Below, piece after piece: positions 10,626 to 21,617 of a DNA stretch of 54,426 nucleotides (positions are counted from its first letter, which is position 1; each line of letters opens with the position of its first letter). Source of the stretch: Triparma columacea (taxonomy: Eukaryota > Sar > Bolidophyceae > Parmales > Triparmaceae); NCBI GenBank assembly GCA_030267965.1, contig BRYA01000290.1:4721-59146 (forward strand). The letters are read 5' to 3'. The notes below the pieces were generated by a model that was not told where the DNA came from, did no database searches, and saw nothing but the letters and a program-made list of their open reading frames with translations. A program made the position numbers and the translations under genes.

Positions 10626-10981
10626 TGGTTTTTTCATTTCAACGTTTCATTCCTTGTTCTCCCGTTTCAAGCGTAAGTAGGGATTTATTGATACCGGCGT
10701 ACTCTTAAAATCCCCGTTGAAAGTGTTCCTATAGTAAAATGGAGAGAGGCACCGGGAGTGGGTGGAAGAATGATGGCTTCACATCGCAGTATGGAGAGGT
10801 TAGAAGGTATCTGAGACTTTTTGTTAGGTTATTTACAGTGCGATGCGTTATGGAACCTTCTCGCCGCAAAATTAGTGGGGTTTTGGTGCAAGTCTCGAAG
10901 AGAAAAGAAAACATGGGTGCTGAAGAAGGAAAACACACACCCAAGTATTACATCGCCGCGTCCCTCATCCACTTCCGCACC
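10626..10981 (+). repeat. Dispersed repeat, short copy
   Basis: About 356 bases that match, end to end, the reverse complement of 21600-22236, apart from about 250 bases present only in the other copy. Shared landmarks include AAAATGGAGAGAGGCACC, TGATGGCTTCACATCG and GCTGAAGAAGGAAAACAC. A stem near the left end (CATTTCAACG at 10635 with CGTTGAAAGTG at 10715) is kept in the other copy with a compensating base change. The open frame across it (10739-11017) is repeat-derived and I do not call it a gene. No transposase inside, so a non-autonomous element is likely. Confidence 0.75.
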
Positions 10982-11046
10982 TCTTCCCCCTCTCTCAGTC
11001 TCCAAATCAGTAGTTAGTCTCCTACTTCCTTATTATTTCCCTAAAT

Positions 11047-11888
11047 ATGAGAGCTAGCGATCAAATATCTCACAGCTATCCATCAGCAAGATCTCCACCC
11101 CTCCTACTTCGCGTTGGTGTTGTAATAATGTCACTGTATATCTTTTTTAATCTCACATCAAAAGATTATCGAGCTGAGACAAAGGCACATTTAAGGTAAT
11201 ACACATGCCTGTTGTTTGCCGCAGGAGAATTTTGCCCAAGGAGAATTTTGCCGCCATATTACAACCATTTAGGAGTACACTAACACTCATTACACCCCTT
11301 ACATACCCCTTACACCCCTTTCATACCCCTTACACCCCAAAATACAACACAAGATCACATGGTATAGATGATGAGTCCATCAAGACAATCGTAGGGCAGA
11401 CAAGAGAGGAGAGCATGAGGGCAAAAGAGGAACAAGCTCAAAAGGCCAAAACACTCTTACAAGACGTAGACGATTTGAAGGTAAGATTAGGGTTACCACT
11501 TTCTTGGGGGAGGGGGAGAGAGATGCTCAAGGGGAAATCATCCCAATCCAAAACTCTATCATAATCTCCCTTCCCTGATACCCTCCCCTAACACCTCGCC
11601 CACCCCAACTCCACCACTTCCCAGTCGATAGCCTCGGCGTTAGTAAAAATAAGCTCCTACCAGCGAAACTACGGAGGCGATGAGTTCGGTCATAAGTTCC
11701 CCTTCCCCTCCCTAACCCCTGATGAGGAGGTCGCATTCGCGAGGATCGAGAAGGGGTGGGCCCACCCGGGTGGTGATGAAAGTGAGGCGGGGGATGAAGA
11801 TAAGGCGAACCAAATCATTATGGAGAAACACGAACACAAAGGAGAGAGTGAACAAGATGGAGATGCACAGGGGATACCACCGCCGTAA
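11047..11888 (+). CDS. Small single-pass membrane protein of unknown function
   Basis: Exon 1 is 11047-11195; exon 2 ends at 11480 (AAG then GTAAGAT); exon 3 is 11625-11888. The exon 2 start is ambiguous: 11354 (after CAACACAAG) gives 179 residues, and 11225 (after GCCGCAG) adds a proline/threonine-rich stretch; both keep phase. The protein has an N-terminal signal-anchor helix (LLLRVGVVIMSLYIFFNL), a charged helical segment rich in Glu, Lys and Ala (EESMRAKEEQAQKAKTLLQ) that may form a coiled coil, and an acidic tail. I do not recognise the family. The stop is 48 bases from the convergent glycosyltransferase gene. Confidence 0.55.
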
Positions 11889-11936
11889 CTAGCTAAACAC
11901 ACTTTTTATATGACAACAACATCCGAAAAGCTTCCC

Positions 11937-14112
11937 TTACTCCCCAAGGCTCGCTTCGCTCGCCGCTTCGCTCGCCGCCTCACTCGCCGCCACCACACTC
12001 TGTAGCATCCTCTCCCACTCTGCCACCGCCCCCTTGTCCCCGTACAACCTGCCTCTCTTCTCTCTCACCAACTCCTTCAACTTTCCCCTCCTCTCAACGT
12101 CAACCCCCAGCTTGACGGCTATATCTATGTACTCCTCCACCCCTTCCGCCACCAAACCCTCCACCTCCATGACCTCGTAGAACCCCTTCACCAACCTAAC
12201 CACGGTCTGCAGTCCCGGTGCCGTCACCATGACCCCACCCATTGCGAACGTCTCCATCGCGGTGACCCCGGCACCGAACGGGAACGTGTCGAGCACCACG
12301 TCCGCCCTTTTCAGGAGCCCGTAGAACTCGCCCTTTGGCAAAGCCTGAATGAAGATGAGCTCCCCCACCTCACCTTCCACCTCACCAAGCTTGCCCCTAA
12401 TCCTATCCTCTAGCACGTTCTTCCAAACCCTCTGCCTCTCGTTATACGTGATCACGACAACCGCGTCCTTGACCCTGCTGAGAATTCCCACCAAGACCTC
12501 GTCGAATCCCACGCTAAACTTCATCAACGTCTGACTGCAAACGTAAACGACCTTCCCCTCAACATTCGCCTCCTCCCTCCACTCCACCACCCCCCCAACA
12601 TCGGGCTCGTTGAAAACTGTCGTCAGGCCCTCCATCATATACCTCTGCATCCCCGTCCCGTCCCCGTTCCCCACCTCCTCCCTTTCCACGTCCTCGTAAA
12701 CGTCGCTCGTTATAAAGTAGTCCACCCCCCCCGTTCCCTGCTCCACCGGGTGCCCCCAGTAGACCATCGTCACCTTAGCCATCCTCGAGAAGCTCAGGTG
12801 CATCGTGTACCAGTCCATCCCAAGCTCCGGGTAAACGAGGACGTCCGCGTCTACGGCCCTTATCGTCCTTCTATCCTCCTCTAGGTTCCTGCTAAGCGTC
12901 CCCCCGGCCTCGCCGCACGCGGACAAGATACGGAGGCCGACGTCGTCGTCTCCGAAGCCGTACTTACTGGAGGAGTAACAAGAAACGTCAAACATATCCC
13001 TATCGATACCCTCCAACACTCCCACCATCAGCCTCCCGACGCTATGGTTCATGAAGAATGCGGAGACGAAAACCACCTTGATCTTCCNNNNNNNNNNNNN
13101 NNNNNNNNNNNNNNNNNACCCCCCCCCACCCCCCTCCCACCCGTCCGTAAGTACACCCCCGAATTCCCTCCTATAAAACTCCCCAATTTTCCCCATAGTC
13201 CCCTCATCGTCCATCCCCTGGTACCCAATCATCATCGTACTAGGCGTCATCGTCCACTCCAAGTCGCTCATATCCCCCGGGTTCCTTAGAGTTTTACCGA
13301 CCCCCGACCCCCCACCACCGATTTTTACGTAGTCAAGTAATTCCCTTCTGTTACTCTCCATTTCAACCCTCCCTATTTCAACGGTTCTAACACCTAACCC
13401 CACCCTAACCCCCCCCCCACCTTTCCCCCCACACAAACCGTGAGATGCGTGGAAGTGTGTAATCGCTAAATCATACATGCCTAACTCGTCCATGAATACG
13501 CCTAGTTTAGTATGTATATCGTAGACCTCCGATAGGAATAACGTAGCCAGTTTTGGGGGGGGGGTTGGACAACATGTTGAGGGGGTTGGAGAGGATAGAC
13601 AGGTTGTGTCGAGGGGGGTTATATAGGGGATACCACCACCTAAACTGTACGCGAGGAAGGAGAAGTGAGGAGGAGAGGGAGGGAGGTGGATGTTGGGTGT
13701 GAGTTGAATTACTTGGGATGAAAACATTCTTTTTGGGGGGGGCTTTAAGGGACAAATACGGGGAAGGGGGGGGGGGGGCTTTGGAGTGTGGTGACGTGGT
13801 GCGGGGGAGGAAAAGAAACAAAAGCAAACCTTTTTACTACTCTCACCGTTTTGACAATTGAGCAGGTAGCCAGAACAGGTCGTCATCATCTACTTGTAAG
13901 TTCCCGTCAAAGTCTATCATAGTGAACCTCTTAATGTCGCCCAAGGCTATTAGGAGGTGTGGGTACTTGGTGATTTCCGAGTCTAGCGAAGTGATTAGGT
14001 TTGTTATATCTGAGGCTTTTGTTATGTTCAAAGGTACGGGGGAGGGGAACGATTTTGGAATGAGGATTAACATAAGGAGGAGGAAGATGTGGGAGATGAG
14101 GGGGAACGTCAT
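11937..14112 (-). CDS. GT41-family (OGT/SPINDLY-like) glycosyltransferase with signal peptide
   Basis: Exon 1 is 14112-13847 and exon 2 is 13644-11937; phases agree (CG plus T) and a pyrimidine tract precedes the acceptor. About 657 residues if the 30 N at 13088-13117 reflect true length. The N-terminus is a strong signal peptide (SHIFLLLMLILIPKSF). The catalytic region has KVVFVSAFFMNHSVGRL, then DVLVYPELGMDWYTMHLSFSRMA, VVYVCSQTLMKF and DVVLDTFPFGAGVTAMETFAMG, the two Rossmann halves of O-linked GlcNAc/fucose transferases (CAZy GT41). TPR repeats normally in front are reduced to perhaps one helix pair (LGVFMDELGMYDLAITHFHASHG). The C-terminus is a short Ala/Ser/Glu repeat. Entry into the secretory pathway is unusual because OGT and SPY act in nucleus and cytosol. 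Confidence 0.78.
13088..13117. other. Assembly gap (30 N) inside the glycosyltransferase gene
   Basis: Thirty undetermined bases next to C-rich homopolymer sequence. The frame continues across it only if the true length is a multiple of three. Confidence 0.99.
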
Positions 14113-14489
14113 TGTAGGGGAGGGGAGGGGGAGGTAATTTTTAGACTTTACAGTTTACGAACGGGGGGAGGATTATGGATAAGTTGGAGGGGGGGGGGGA
14201 TTTCTGTTTGATTTTATGGCAGGGAGGGTTGAAGGCTACGGGAGTGTCGGTGAGGGTAGGGAAGGAACACGGGTGCGCTTGATTGAGAAGTTGAAATTAG
14301 GGCAAAAATTATTTCATGATGAGTATCAGACAGAGAGGAAAATAATATATAACTAAACCCCGCGACTTTCATATTTCCGCCTCTTCTCTGTGTCGTATTT
14401 CATTAACACTCTCCCTCAATTTCCTACCGATCCTCCTAATTTTGGATCAGCAAGTGCTTGCCCCTAACATCCCTGGAAGATCTCACTGG
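14113..14489. promoter_or_regulatory. Divergent intergenic region between glycosyltransferase and zinc-finger gene
   Basis: About 377 bases between two outward-facing genes, so it should hold both promoters. G runs occur on the left and an AT-rich stretch (AAAATAATATATAACTAAA, near 14339) on the right. No motif I can name. Confidence 0.4.
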
Positions 14490-15626
14490 ATGCCATTTTC
14501 AGGGAACGTAGCGGGTACGGTAATGGGGAAATTGGAGAAGATGGGGGAAACAACAACGAAGGAGGAGAGAAGTAGGGTTAAAATTGAGCTTCCCAAAGGT
14601 TATGGTGAGGTTGATCAGGCAGGTTGCAAGGTGGAGGATGTTGAGGGGGAGAGTAGCTTTGAGGAGGAATGGGGGGGAGGTGGAGTGGGGGAGTTCGTTT
14701 GCTTGTACAGCGACGACGAGGAAGAGGAGGAGGAGAAAGAAGAGGAGGAAGAGGCGGAAGGCTCATTGCTTTGTGGGATGTGTAAGGAGGAGGAGAGTGG
14801 TGAAGAGGAGGAGGAGGGTAGTGAAGAGGAGGAAGTGGATTTTTGTTCGATCGACTCTAATAGCGACGACAGCGAAGAGGAGGAGGGGGAAGATGGGGAG
14901 GAGGACGACGAGGAGGACGAGGATCTAGTCTCGATTGATGAGGATAGTGAGGAAGAGGCAGAAGTCGAAGAGCAAGCTGCGGGTAGCATGAAGGATGGGA
15001 AGAAGTTCGTTTGTAGTGAACCTGGATGCAGCTACAGGACAAACTGGAAACGTTGCCTCAAGCAGCATCGTGCATTCATCCACAACGAAAACGTGACCTG
15101 GCACCACTGTGAAGACTGCGACTACAAAGCGAAGCGAAAAGGCGACCTCAAGAAGCATCGCGCGTTTATCCACAATGAAAATGTGATCTGGCACCACTGT
15201 GAAGACTGCGACTACAAAGCCAAGCAAAAAGGCTCTCTCAAAGAGCATCGCGCATTCATCCACAATCAAAACGTGACCTGGCACCACTGTGAGGACTGCG
15301 ACTACAAAGCGAAGCAAAATAGCAGCCTCAAGAAGCACCGCGAAAATATCCACAATGAAAACGTGACCTGGCACCACTGTGAGGACTGCGACTACAAAGC
15401 GAAGCACAAAGGCGACCTCAAGCTGCATCGCGCATTCATCCACAACGAAAATGTGATCTGGCACCACTGTGAGGACTGCGACTACAAAGCGAAGCATAAA
15501 TGTAATCTCAATCAGCATCGCGCAGATGTACACAACCAAAACGTGACCTGGCACTACTGTAAGGACTGTGACTACAAAGCGAAGCAAAAAGGTTCTCTCA
15601 AACGACATGTCGCCTCAATGCACTAA
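14490..15626 (+). CDS. C2H2 zinc-finger array protein, seven fingers (copy 1)
   Basis: A single exon of 378 residues from the first in-frame ATG. The first half is acidic and low complexity (long Glu/Asp runs between about residues 60 and 160). Then come one divergent finger (CSEPGC...HRAFIH) and six near-identical 28-residue units of pattern C-E-D-C-D-Y-K-A-K with His-x4-His, joined by N-E-N-V-T-W-H-H instead of the usual TGEKP linker. Predicted helix contact residues (-1,+2,+3,+6) are RGDK, QGSE, QSSK, HGDL, HCNQ and QGSR, while the framework hardly changes, also at DNA level. It is probably a nuclear DNA-binding protein, the acidic part being an activation or interaction region. A paralogue with ten fingers lies inverted at 30305-31744. 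Confidence 0.85.
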   Translation: MPFSGNVAGTVMGKLEKMGETTTKEERSRVKIELPKGYGEVDQAGCKVEDVEGESSFEEEWGGGGVGEFVCLYSDDEEEEEEKEEEEEAEGSLLCGMCKEEESGEEEEEGSEEEEVDFCSIDSNSDDSEEEEGEDGEEDDEEDEDLVSIDEDSEEEAEVEEQAAGSMKDGKKFVCSEPGCSYRTNWKRCLKQHRAFIHNENVTWHHCEDCDYKAKRKGDLKKHRAFIHNENVIWHHCEDCDYKAKQKGSLKEHRAFIHNQNVTWHHCEDCDYKAKQNSSLKKHRENIHNENVTWHHCEDCDYKAKHKGDLKLHRAFIHNENVIWHHCEDCDYKAKHKCNLNQHRADVHNQNVTWHYCKDCDYKAKQKGSLKRHVASMH

Positions 15627-15786
15627 AATTCAATAACGCTTGTAAATCCAAAAATGTGCAGATAAATTCCAGAATTACCCCCTTCCCCCTGATCGTCGCC
15701 CAATATTTTTCGTCGAGAAACGCGTTATTATTATTAGTCTCTTTGTACATGTCCAACCATAACTTGCCACCACCTTCACGCGTCAG

Positions 15787-16464
15787 TCAAAAGTCCAAGA
15801 CTGACCTCAAAATTGTCGTGAAGATTGCAGCCCCTACGGCGCCACCAGCCTTGACTAAATTTCTCTGATGGAGTGGGAGGATTCCGTATAGTTTGATGTT
15901 CTCGTGCTTGACCTCGATCTTGTCTATTAGGATTCGGATCGCGTCGTTTGCCATTCGGATGCCCGCCAATTCTTCTTTCGTCATTGTGAGATCCACTTCA
16001 TTTCCATCCCACAAAACTTTCTCGCTATTCACCGTAATCTGGTGTCGTAGGCTCTTGATGATGCCGCTAAACAGAACCTGATCCGCTTTTGTAATTGCCA
16101 TTAACCCGCGAAAGATAACGAAGTTACACAGGCTAGCAACTACAATGAGGTATAAATTCCACACGTCGATCTCTATTGACAAGATACTTGCCACGAAAAG
16201 TACAACTACAGCGCTAACGCACACCACTGACATCGAGGCGAACGCGGCTGTGTGAAAGCCCATCGTAGTCGATGAGAAAGCATACATGAACCTATAAAAG
16301 GCCTCGAACCCACGCACTGCGGCGAGGTTGTCCAATTCGAAAACTAATCCTCCGTCACTCTTGTCTTCAAATGTGTTCATTAAAAACCTGCACTCGTTCG
16401 TCGCAAAAAGGTAAGAGAGGAGGGTATGGTATGGTATAAGTCGGAGTGGTGTGTGAGTGTGTGC

Positions 16465-16498
<34 letters not shown>

Positions 16499-17769
16499 AT
16501 TGGAGGATTTGTACATGAGCTGCTTCAATACGCTTCAAGAACATTCATCCATTCTCACCTTGTCCACTTTCGAATCATCCTCAACTCATCGTCCGCGTGA
16601 CCAAGAATCGCTTGGGAGACAAAAAAGAGCGCGAATAAGGTCTGAATGGCAGACAAAATGTCGATGACAACATCCCCAGTTTCGTGTGTCGAGAGAAGTA
16701 TATTGGACTCTCCTTTCATTATGCGAACGCCTGTCGGAAGACCCATCATTGTCAATCCCAGCAAAAGAGAAGGGAGCTTGTTCAAGCCAATAACGCAAAT
16801 GTTAAATCTGCGGTCTGCAATCGCTTTCGTAGTTCTCGAACTCACCAGTGACTTCTTTAGTTCCTCGAGCTCCTCAGCAATCGACGCCCTTCTAGTTTCT
16901 TTTTTCCTATTCATCCTCTGTCTCGCTTGCTCTTTGTTGAATGTATGCTGAGGTGACTCTTGGCAGATCCAAGAAAGGTGGTCTTCTGATCCTGTAGACT
17001 GCAGCATCGTTAGCAAGGCCTTTGCTCCCGAGATTGTATCCCCCCCCTTCAACACAATCGGCGTTTGGCGAAGCATATACAACTCTTTCATCCATGTGCA
17101 AGCATCGACCGCACCTGCTTCAGTCCACAACATTGATTCCCTTGCCGCCTGCGCTCCCCATGCAACCGGAATGTGGATGAGGCTCACGGCGATTATTTCG
17201 AGCAAATCAATGCTGCTCGCACCCGAAATTGATAGTGCTAGACACGCACAGCTCATCAGTATATAGACTGTCGACATAGATCCCAAGACAGTCTTCGTGA
17301 TGTGGTGAAGGTCCTTTTCTGAAGGTGAAAAATTGGGCATGAATTTATCCAAGAAAAGGATCGGGGAGAAAGGAATAACGAGGTTAACGAACCGCTTTTT
17401 GAAGAAACTTTTCCGGTCCGCCACGTACACGTGTTCGTCGGGGCGCAGCTGTCGTTTATTGCGCCAGAGGTATAGAACGCAATTCTTCAAGTGTGAAGGG
17501 GTGACGTAGGAATTGCTCAACAACTCTGCGAAGGCATCCAGCCTCTTCGAAGGATCTCTTTTCTCGGTGATTCCCTTCATGACCTCAACGCTTACATCAA
17601 TGCCGACACTAAAACAGATCTCATAAGTGTCATAGTTGGAGAAGTGTGAACGCTTTCTACTGCAGAGTAGATTTTCAAGTACAGCGCGTACTTGACAATC
17701 TGAACACTTCGAAATATCAATATCTAGTGGCGTCGTATCACCGCCCTTTTCGGGCTTGATGCGACGCAT
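15787..17769 (-). CDS. Multipass membrane protein of unknown function
   Basis: Two exons, 17769-16559 and 16387-15787, joined in phase (AG plus G) give 603 residues. The start MRRIKPEKGGD is followed by a soluble region. At least six hydrophobic helices follow: two around residues 170-220 (VYILMSCACLALSISG, LLEIIAVSLIHIPVAWG), two near 340-400 (LLLGLTMMGLP, LFALFFVSQAILG) and several in exon 2 (VVCVSAVVVLFVASIL, LYLIVVASLCNFVIF, plus a C-terminal Gly/Ala helix). A charged segment (RMNRKKETRRASIAEELEELKKS) links the halves and could be a coiled coil. I do not recognise a transporter signature. The intron contains a GT microsatellite. Confidence 0.6.
16466..16498. repeat. GT microsatellite in an intron
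   Basis: About 16 GT units on the + strand, inside the intron 16388-16558 of the membrane protein gene. Confidence 0.95.
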
Positions 17770-17978
17770 TCAAATTATTTTTGTTGTGTAGAAGTGCCCA
17801 GTCGGAAGGTCTGGTTCTTTATCTCAAATCTCCTTTCCGTCCTCTCTATTCTTCCACGGACCGACCGAATTTGACAGTAATCAAATCCGAACAGGAGAGA
17901 AGCGCGGATAAACCTCCTATCTCTTTTTTCTCAGAGCTCAGAACACAAAGAACAACTGGACCATTTTCGAAGATCAGA

Positions 17979-18000
17979 TGGCTCTCTTGGAATCGATCAT
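17979..18000 (+). repeat. Candidate left terminal inverted repeat of a 4.3 kb element
   Basis: TGGCTCTCTTGGAAT and the following 7 bases match the reverse complement of 22258-22279 at 20 of 22 positions. The pair brackets the transposase-like gene. No target-site duplication is obvious to me, so the identification is tentative. Confidence 0.35.
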
Positions 18001-18211
18001 TTCTGGAGTTTTTAAATGGAGTCAAGCCAAAATACCATAAGGTACGTTTTTTGGGAAAATAAAGCATGGGCTAGTTCTGCGGTATTATAATTATCAACAT
18101 CGTAGCGTCGCTTGAGCGAAGGGCCATATTGAGGGAAGAAATTAGAACATCCCCCCCTCCATAACCTCGAGATCATCCCTTCCTTGGCCTCTGGCTCCTC
18201 AAGATTTCAAC

Positions 18212-18286
18212 GAAAATGCGTTCAAAAAGTGGAACTATGTTTTCCGCGAAGTCGTCTATCAAGTACTACCTTTTGAACGCATTTTC
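18212..18286. repeat. Perfect 16-base inverted repeat (hairpin)
   Basis: GAAAATGCGTTCAAAA at 18212-18227 pairs with TTTTGAACGCATTTTC at 18271-18286 around a 43-base loop, just before the probable splice acceptor of the transposase-like gene. It could be a subterminal binding site of the element or a fold in the intron. Confidence 0.7.
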
Positions 18287-18297
18287 CTAACTCTTCC

Positions 18298-21200
18298 AGG
18301 GAAATAGCTCCCTCCCATTCCACTCAGCCATCGAGACATTGAGAGAAAAAGAAGGAGAACTGTACCGTAAATTTCCGGAATGCATCGAAACCGGGATATG
18401 GTGGTCTTATGACTCCTACACGCCCCCAAAGATTAAGGAAATTTACTTAGAACATTCCTTCCTCTCTCTGATTGGGATTGAACACCCAAGACACCTTCCC
18501 AAACCCTGTAGGGGCGCAGAGAAATTGTCCGCTTTCTTTGGAGGGGCAACTGGAATTGCCTGGAGTAGACCTTTTGTGTCTTTTTCCTCCAACGGTACTA
18601 ATCCTGTTGACTTCTGCACCCTTGTCCTTAGTGACCGAAACCTGAAGTTGGCTTTACAGCAGGTTATGACTGATGTGAAGGGTCAACTCCCCCAGCCCAT
18701 GCTACTTGACCCACTGCCCGAGCTGGGAGGCCTAGAAACGTCTGAGGGGGGCGACGGGACGGCTACGACTGAGGGGGGCGATGGGACAGCTACGGTTAGG
18801 CGAGATTCATATGTTAGAGACAAGCACGCCACCAAAGCTGAGGTCTGTCGACTTATTGGCAGGCTTCCAGATATACCCAAGAAGGCCACGAAGAAGTGCC
18901 TTGAGAGTCACGTCAAGGTTGTTATCGAATACTTCGACAGCGTGGGTGGAAATGACGAAGCAAGCTTGGCTCAGAAGCAGGAGATGGCAAGACTTGTCTT
19001 TGAGCACTTCATGGGGAAGAAGTGGGTAGCTGCCTTGTTCTTTGCGCAGGCCCTCCTCACTGGTGTTAAGAGGTGCGCATTGCAATGGAAGGGGAGATTC
19101 GAAGATGGTGTGTGGAAGGGTGGCAGGCGTACCAATGACCAACAGACTGCTATAACTGTTCTCTCCACTGTAGCTTGCATTGGGGCACTGGAAGATGGGC
19201 TGGAGGGTGTGAACACTTTCATGGGAACGGGAGAAGTCAAGAAACGGTTGCACCAATTTGGGAACTTCCTTGAACTGACGTCTACTGTCTTACTCTACGG
19301 CGTTATGGGTGCTTTGAACTGCTTTTCTGACAAGAACTTCCACTTCCATCAGTATGGAGCTCCAAGCGCAGAGAGAGACGTAGTGCGAAGAGACGATCTA
19401 AGAAAAACTTTCGAAGCATTCAGCCGTGACGACGATCTCTTCCCATTCGATCCAAACCAAAAGGATAGAGTGAGTCAGAAGGGGGAAAGGGTGTATAAAA
19501 ATGTCAATGGTAAGCGGAGGTGGACGCAGATAGATGTGTACGAACCTGCGCGGAGCAAAGGGCGTCTTACGGATGAAGATCTCCTCAAACTATTCAAGAC
19601 GACAGACTATGGAAAAGCGTTTGCGCTGCGCCACCCACACTATAACATCAACATAGACCATGTGAAGGAATTTATGGGACCGTGGGTACTGCCTAAGAGA
19701 CAAGACCAGTGCATTGATGAGACGAAGGAGAAGTACACTTCGGTTCTGCATGGAGGGAGGCAAGCTCTCAGTCAGCTGGACGTGCCAGTAGCTACGAAGA
19801 CAAAAATTGATGCCTTGCTGGGGAAGCTGCCTGGCAACATTTACAGTTTTCTCGGTGAGTCGTTGTGCCCTCAAAAACGACTAGATGATTTGAGGCTTCC
19901 CCCCGGCAGTTGGAAGGAGCATTGCACCAACTGGGACTGGAATTGTGTTCAGGAGAAGTGTCAACGTTGTGGAATAAAGAAGTACGTGGACAGGATAACA
20001 AGGGAGCTCCACAACGACGAAATTATCGAGAATGGAAAGTTATCTTTCTTGATGTGGGTCGACAAGAAGGTGGAGAACAAGAAAGGGAAGATAACTACTG
20101 TCAAGGAGAAAATAAGGATGTCTTACACATTTCAGGAGTGGACAGCAATGTTAGTTAAGTTTGCCTCACAATTTGCGATAGATGAAGTCGACGATGGACA
20201 TTACAAGCGCTTCCGTGACATGAGCATATACTATCAAAAAGAGGACGAAGCTATCATTTGTTTTGACTTCATGGCTGGAAAGGAACTTATAACTTCAGGC
20301 ACTGTCAATAGCAACCCTGTCCAGTACGTGCAAGTAGAAAACTTTCGCGTTTTGATAAGGAAGGAAGGAAGGTACATGTGCTATGCGTACCTCGCTGTGT
20401 CAGGTAGTGATAGTAAGTTCACAAACAATACATACGAGGTCCATAAGGCTGCTTTCGACTTACTTGTGAAGGAAATCAAAGAGGAATTTCGGATTACAAC
20501 GGTGTTAACCATGTCAGATGGAGGAAGTCACTATCGGAACCAAAGGCACTATAATGATATAAGCAAGGACGACTTGCCACGTGTACATGTTCACAGCATC
20601 AAGGGGAGAGGCAAGTGGGTTTCTGATGGGGATGGTTCTCTACTTAATCGCATTATTGCTAGCGAAAACTTCAGTGAAGACCCAACGAACAAGCGTTACA
20701 TCGACAGTCCCCTGCAGCTTGTCAAAGCCATTGGTGAGTACGAGGAAACGAAAGGGAAAGCGAGGAATGAAAAGAGGGAGAGTCAAAACAAAGATTCAAT
20801 TTGGGCAGTGAAACAATACAGGGCGATGTTATGTTCCAGAGACCCCGAGGAGGTGACACGTCTGGAAAGGACCGGAGTGCGTGTGGGACTGGTAAAGGAG
20901 AGGGAAGACAAGGGTGAGGTGGAAAAGGTGAAATCCTATCGGATGTTTGACGGGAACAAGCACCCTGGCGAGCTCTACCTGCAGCGCTCACCTTGTCTGT
21001 GTCCTGGTTGCCGGAGTAACGAGGATTGTAAATACGACAACGTGAGCGGGAAGTCGGAAGGTGTGAGGCACTCACTGTTTTCGTGCGTGGCAAAGATATA
21101 TGGGGAGGAACCAAAGACAAAACCGTTTTCCCTGGGACACGTAACGTGGGAAGCTCCTCCTGCCGTCACTCCCACCGTCACTCCCAGCCCCCTTGACGAC

Positions 21201-21617
21201 CCGTCGCAGTCGCAGTCACAGTCACAGCCTCTGTCTCAGTCGGGGCATTACACCCGGTCGAATTCGAGAAGGCCAAGTAATGCACTATGGTATGTGCAAC
21301 CACAGGATCAGGGTGCACCAAAGAAACAGCTTAAGCCGAGGCATATCGTCTACTACACGTGGAATGACGGTGGGACAAATAAGTGTGAAGTAGGGGTCGT
21401 GACACAGGTACCAACAGTGAAGAATGGAATGGTGGAGGGTGTCTACAAAGTGAAAACGACGAGGGGGAACGAAGAAAAGGTGATAGGGGAGATGGAAAAT
21501 ATAGTGTTAGCATCAGTGGTTTGTCCCGAAAAAAAAAACACGCCGGAACCCAATAACGTGACGGAGGGGAGCTACGTACAGAAGTGGATGAGGGCCGCAG
21601 CGTACAGAAGTGGATGA
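18298..21617 (+). CDS. Large transposase-like protein, RNase H-type DDE core, superfamily not assigned
   Basis: One open frame of about 1,100 codons that starts right after a CTAAC / TTCCAG acceptor at 18298. It has no Met in the first 100 residues, so the initiating exon is upstream and unplaced. Numbering from 18339, a putative catalytic core contains ICFDFMAGKE (D near 643), VLTMSDGGSHYRN (D near 727) and HSIKGRGKWVSDGDGSLLNRI (D near 763). This resembles the D, SDG-x-x-x-x-x-x-N and GKG-x-x-D order of some poorly described eukaryotic DDE-like families. Cys-rich motifs occur before (CVQEKCQRCG) and after (CLCPGCRSNEDC) the core. A Gln/Ser-rich segment and a C-terminal KPRHIVYYTWND module (chromo- or Tudor-like fold) follow. 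The last codons lie in a tandemly duplicated stretch. A transposase is an inference from motif order and flanking repeats. Confidence 0.55.

Larger units (their letters stand above)
17770..18297. other. Region upstream of the transposase-like gene
   Basis: Holds no convincing gene. Contents: an open stretch on + (17781-18062, no ATG) that ends at a good donor (ATAAG then GTACGT) and could be an upstream exon of the next gene; a 22-base sequence at 17979 that is repeated inverted beyond the 3' end of that gene; and a perfect 16-base inverted repeat at 18212-18286. Confidence 0.4.

Noticed and set aside
10739..11017. Open frame of 92 codons
   Set aside because: It lies in a dispersed repeat; the other copy does not preserve the frame, and no domain is visible.
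13645..13846. N-terminal extension of the glycosyltransferase frame (proline-rich, 13889 to 13645)
   Set aside because: It is intron: the signal-peptide exon ends at a GTGAGA donor and joins in phase to the acceptor at 13645.
17781..18062. Open frame of 93 codons before the transposase-like gene
   Set aside because: No ATG and no recognisable domain; at most its last part could be an exon, so it is not called a gene.
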